Origin: Acidovorax sp. CF316
GTDB lineage: Bacteria > Pseudomonadota > Gammaproteobacteria > Burkholderiales > Burkholderiaceae_C
Direction: 5' to 3'
DNA: 64,000 bases
Assembly (NCBI RefSeq): GCF_000276605.1
Contig: NZ_AKJX01000119.1
Span: 1-64,000, forward strand
The notes beneath the pieces are model-generated. The model made no database searches. It had not been told where the DNA came from and saw nothing but the letters and a program-made list of their open reading frames with translations. Shown in pieces: positions 63,412-64,000 of this stretch (position 1 is its first letter; each line of letters begins with the position of its first letter). Position numbers and translations under genes: made by a program.

Positions 63412-63989
63412 GCCTTGCCACGCCACTCGGCTGGGGCGCTGCCCTGTCGGTTCTGCTGCTTGCAGGCTGCGCATCGCCGGGCGCCCCCGATGCCGCGCGC
63501 AGCCCTCGGCTGGCGCTGGCGCCTGCGGCCCTGCGCTGCGAGGTCGCCGTGCAGCAGCGCTTGACGGTGGAGGTGCCCGGCAGGCCCGCGCAGCAGCTCG
63601 AATCCCTGCTCGAAGTGGATGCCGAGGCCGTGCGCCTGGCCTTCTTCGTGATGGGGCAGGGCATGGGCACCCTGGTGTGGGACGGCTGGCAGTGGGACAA
63701 GCAGCTCTCGCGCCACTGGCCCGCCCAGCTCGCGCCCGAGCAGGTGCTCAGCGACCTGCAGCTCGCCTTCTGGCCCGCCCGGGCCGTGCAGCGCGCTGTG
63801 CAGCCGCCCTGGAGCGTGGAGGTCGGCCCCACCGGGCGCCGCCTGCTGCGCGATGGCCGCGAGCAGGTGCGCGTGCAGTTCGTCGGCAACTCGGCCGTCG
63901 AGATCATCTACCCCGGTGGGCCCTTCACCCTGCGCGTCGAATCGCCCGGGGGCTCCCGTCTGTGCGCCCCGGCGCAGGAGTTGCCGTGA
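63408..63989 (+). CDS. DUF3261 lipoprotein (APE cluster)
   Basis: 193 residues, coupled by ATGA. The lipobox LLLAGC at the end of the signal peptide (ALSVLLLAGCASPGAP) marks it as a lipoprotein. The mature part, AVQQRLTVEVPGRPAQQLES ... VEIIYPGGPFTLRVES, is of the DUF3261/ApeN type. It probably helps receive or insert the exported pigment at the outer membrane. The next start overlaps its stop as TGATG. Confidence 0.87.
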   Translation: MSLATPLGWGAALSVLLLAGCASPGAPDAARSPRLALAPAALRCEVAVQQRLTVEVPGRPAQQLESLLEVDAEAVRLAFFVMGQGMGTLVWDGWQWDKQLSRHWPAQLAPEQVLSDLQLAFWPARAVQRAVQPPWSVEVGPTGRRLLRDGREQVRVQFVGNSAVEIIYPGGPFTLRVESPGGSRLCAPAQELP

Positions 63990-64000
63990 TGGCCCGCCCG
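63989..64000 (+). CDS. Start of the next APE gene, cut by the window edge
   Basis: Only ATG and the codons for Ala-Arg-Pro are visible. The TGATG overlap with the lipoprotein gene shows that the operon continues. By synteny with other APE clusters a beta-ketoacyl synthase is the likeliest product, but four codons cannot prove it. Confidence 0.4.

Noticed and set aside
1-64000. CRISPR array, tRNA or rRNA gene, or insertion sequence
   Set aside because: I saw no regular short repeats with spacers, no tRNA-like cloverleaf with TTC motif, no rRNA and no transposase frame.

Overview
The window is GC-rich DNA (roughly two thirds G+C by eye) with dense, short-spaced genes. It has two Bug-type (TctC-like) periplasmic binding proteins, several LysR regulators, an aryl polyene (APE) pigment cluster and N4-gp56-type phage capsid genes. 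Together these suggest a betaproteobacterium of the Burkholderiales, most likely Comamonadaceae (Acidovorax, Comamonas or a relative). This is inference; no rRNA or other marker gene is present.

Left edge (1-7116, minus strand): one open frame of at least 2372 codons runs off the window. It is a phage-type large polyvalent protein. It starts with a degenerate transglycosylase-like stretch and a phage helical region. It then carries two RadC-like JAB domains (HNHPSG motif), an HELLH metallopeptidase, a second HEL(V...) motif cut by the window edge, and four copies of a repeat of about 48 residues.

7226-11106: a LysR regulator diverges from a Bug-type solute-binding protein and an amidase. 11144-25054: accessory envelope genes, including four paralogous secreted RCC1-repeat proteins, a Sel1-like membrane protein, a dienelactone hydrolase and three tandem paralogous membrane proteins of unknown function. 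25224-42361: mostly metabolic and regulatory genes. They include a quinone oxidoreductase; an Lrp regulator divergent from an aminotransferase that is followed by a PrnB-like protein; a MarR regulator with a FUSC exporter under a perfect 28-bp palindrome; a Bug protein with an M20 hydrolase and LysR regulator; an SHOCT protein; and an RTX protein.

42394-52219 (plus strand): a phage-derived block. A second polyvalent protein, related to the one at the left edge, ends in an AT-richer toxin-like domain. It overlaps a probable immunity gene by ATGA and is followed by a small gene broken by an amber codon. A near-twin terminator follows, then scaffold, N4-gp56 major capsid protein, adaptor and other virion genes. 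Terminase, portal, integrase and lysis genes are absent from the window. A 10-bp palindrome, GCATATATGC, lies upstream of both polyvalent genes (72 and 73 nt from the ATG) and of the scaffold gene (129 nt). I saw it nowhere else, so I propose it as a phage promoter or operator.

52441-64000: an APE biosynthesis operon, tightly coupled by ATGA/TGATG overlaps. It encodes a chain-length-factor-like ketosynthase, acyltransferases, two acyl carrier proteins, an acyl-ACP synthetase fused to a dehydratase, a glycosyltransferase, a thioesterase, a LolA-like carrier, an MMPL exporter, a flavoprotein with a halogenase-type motif and a DUF3261 lipoprotein. It continues past the right edge.
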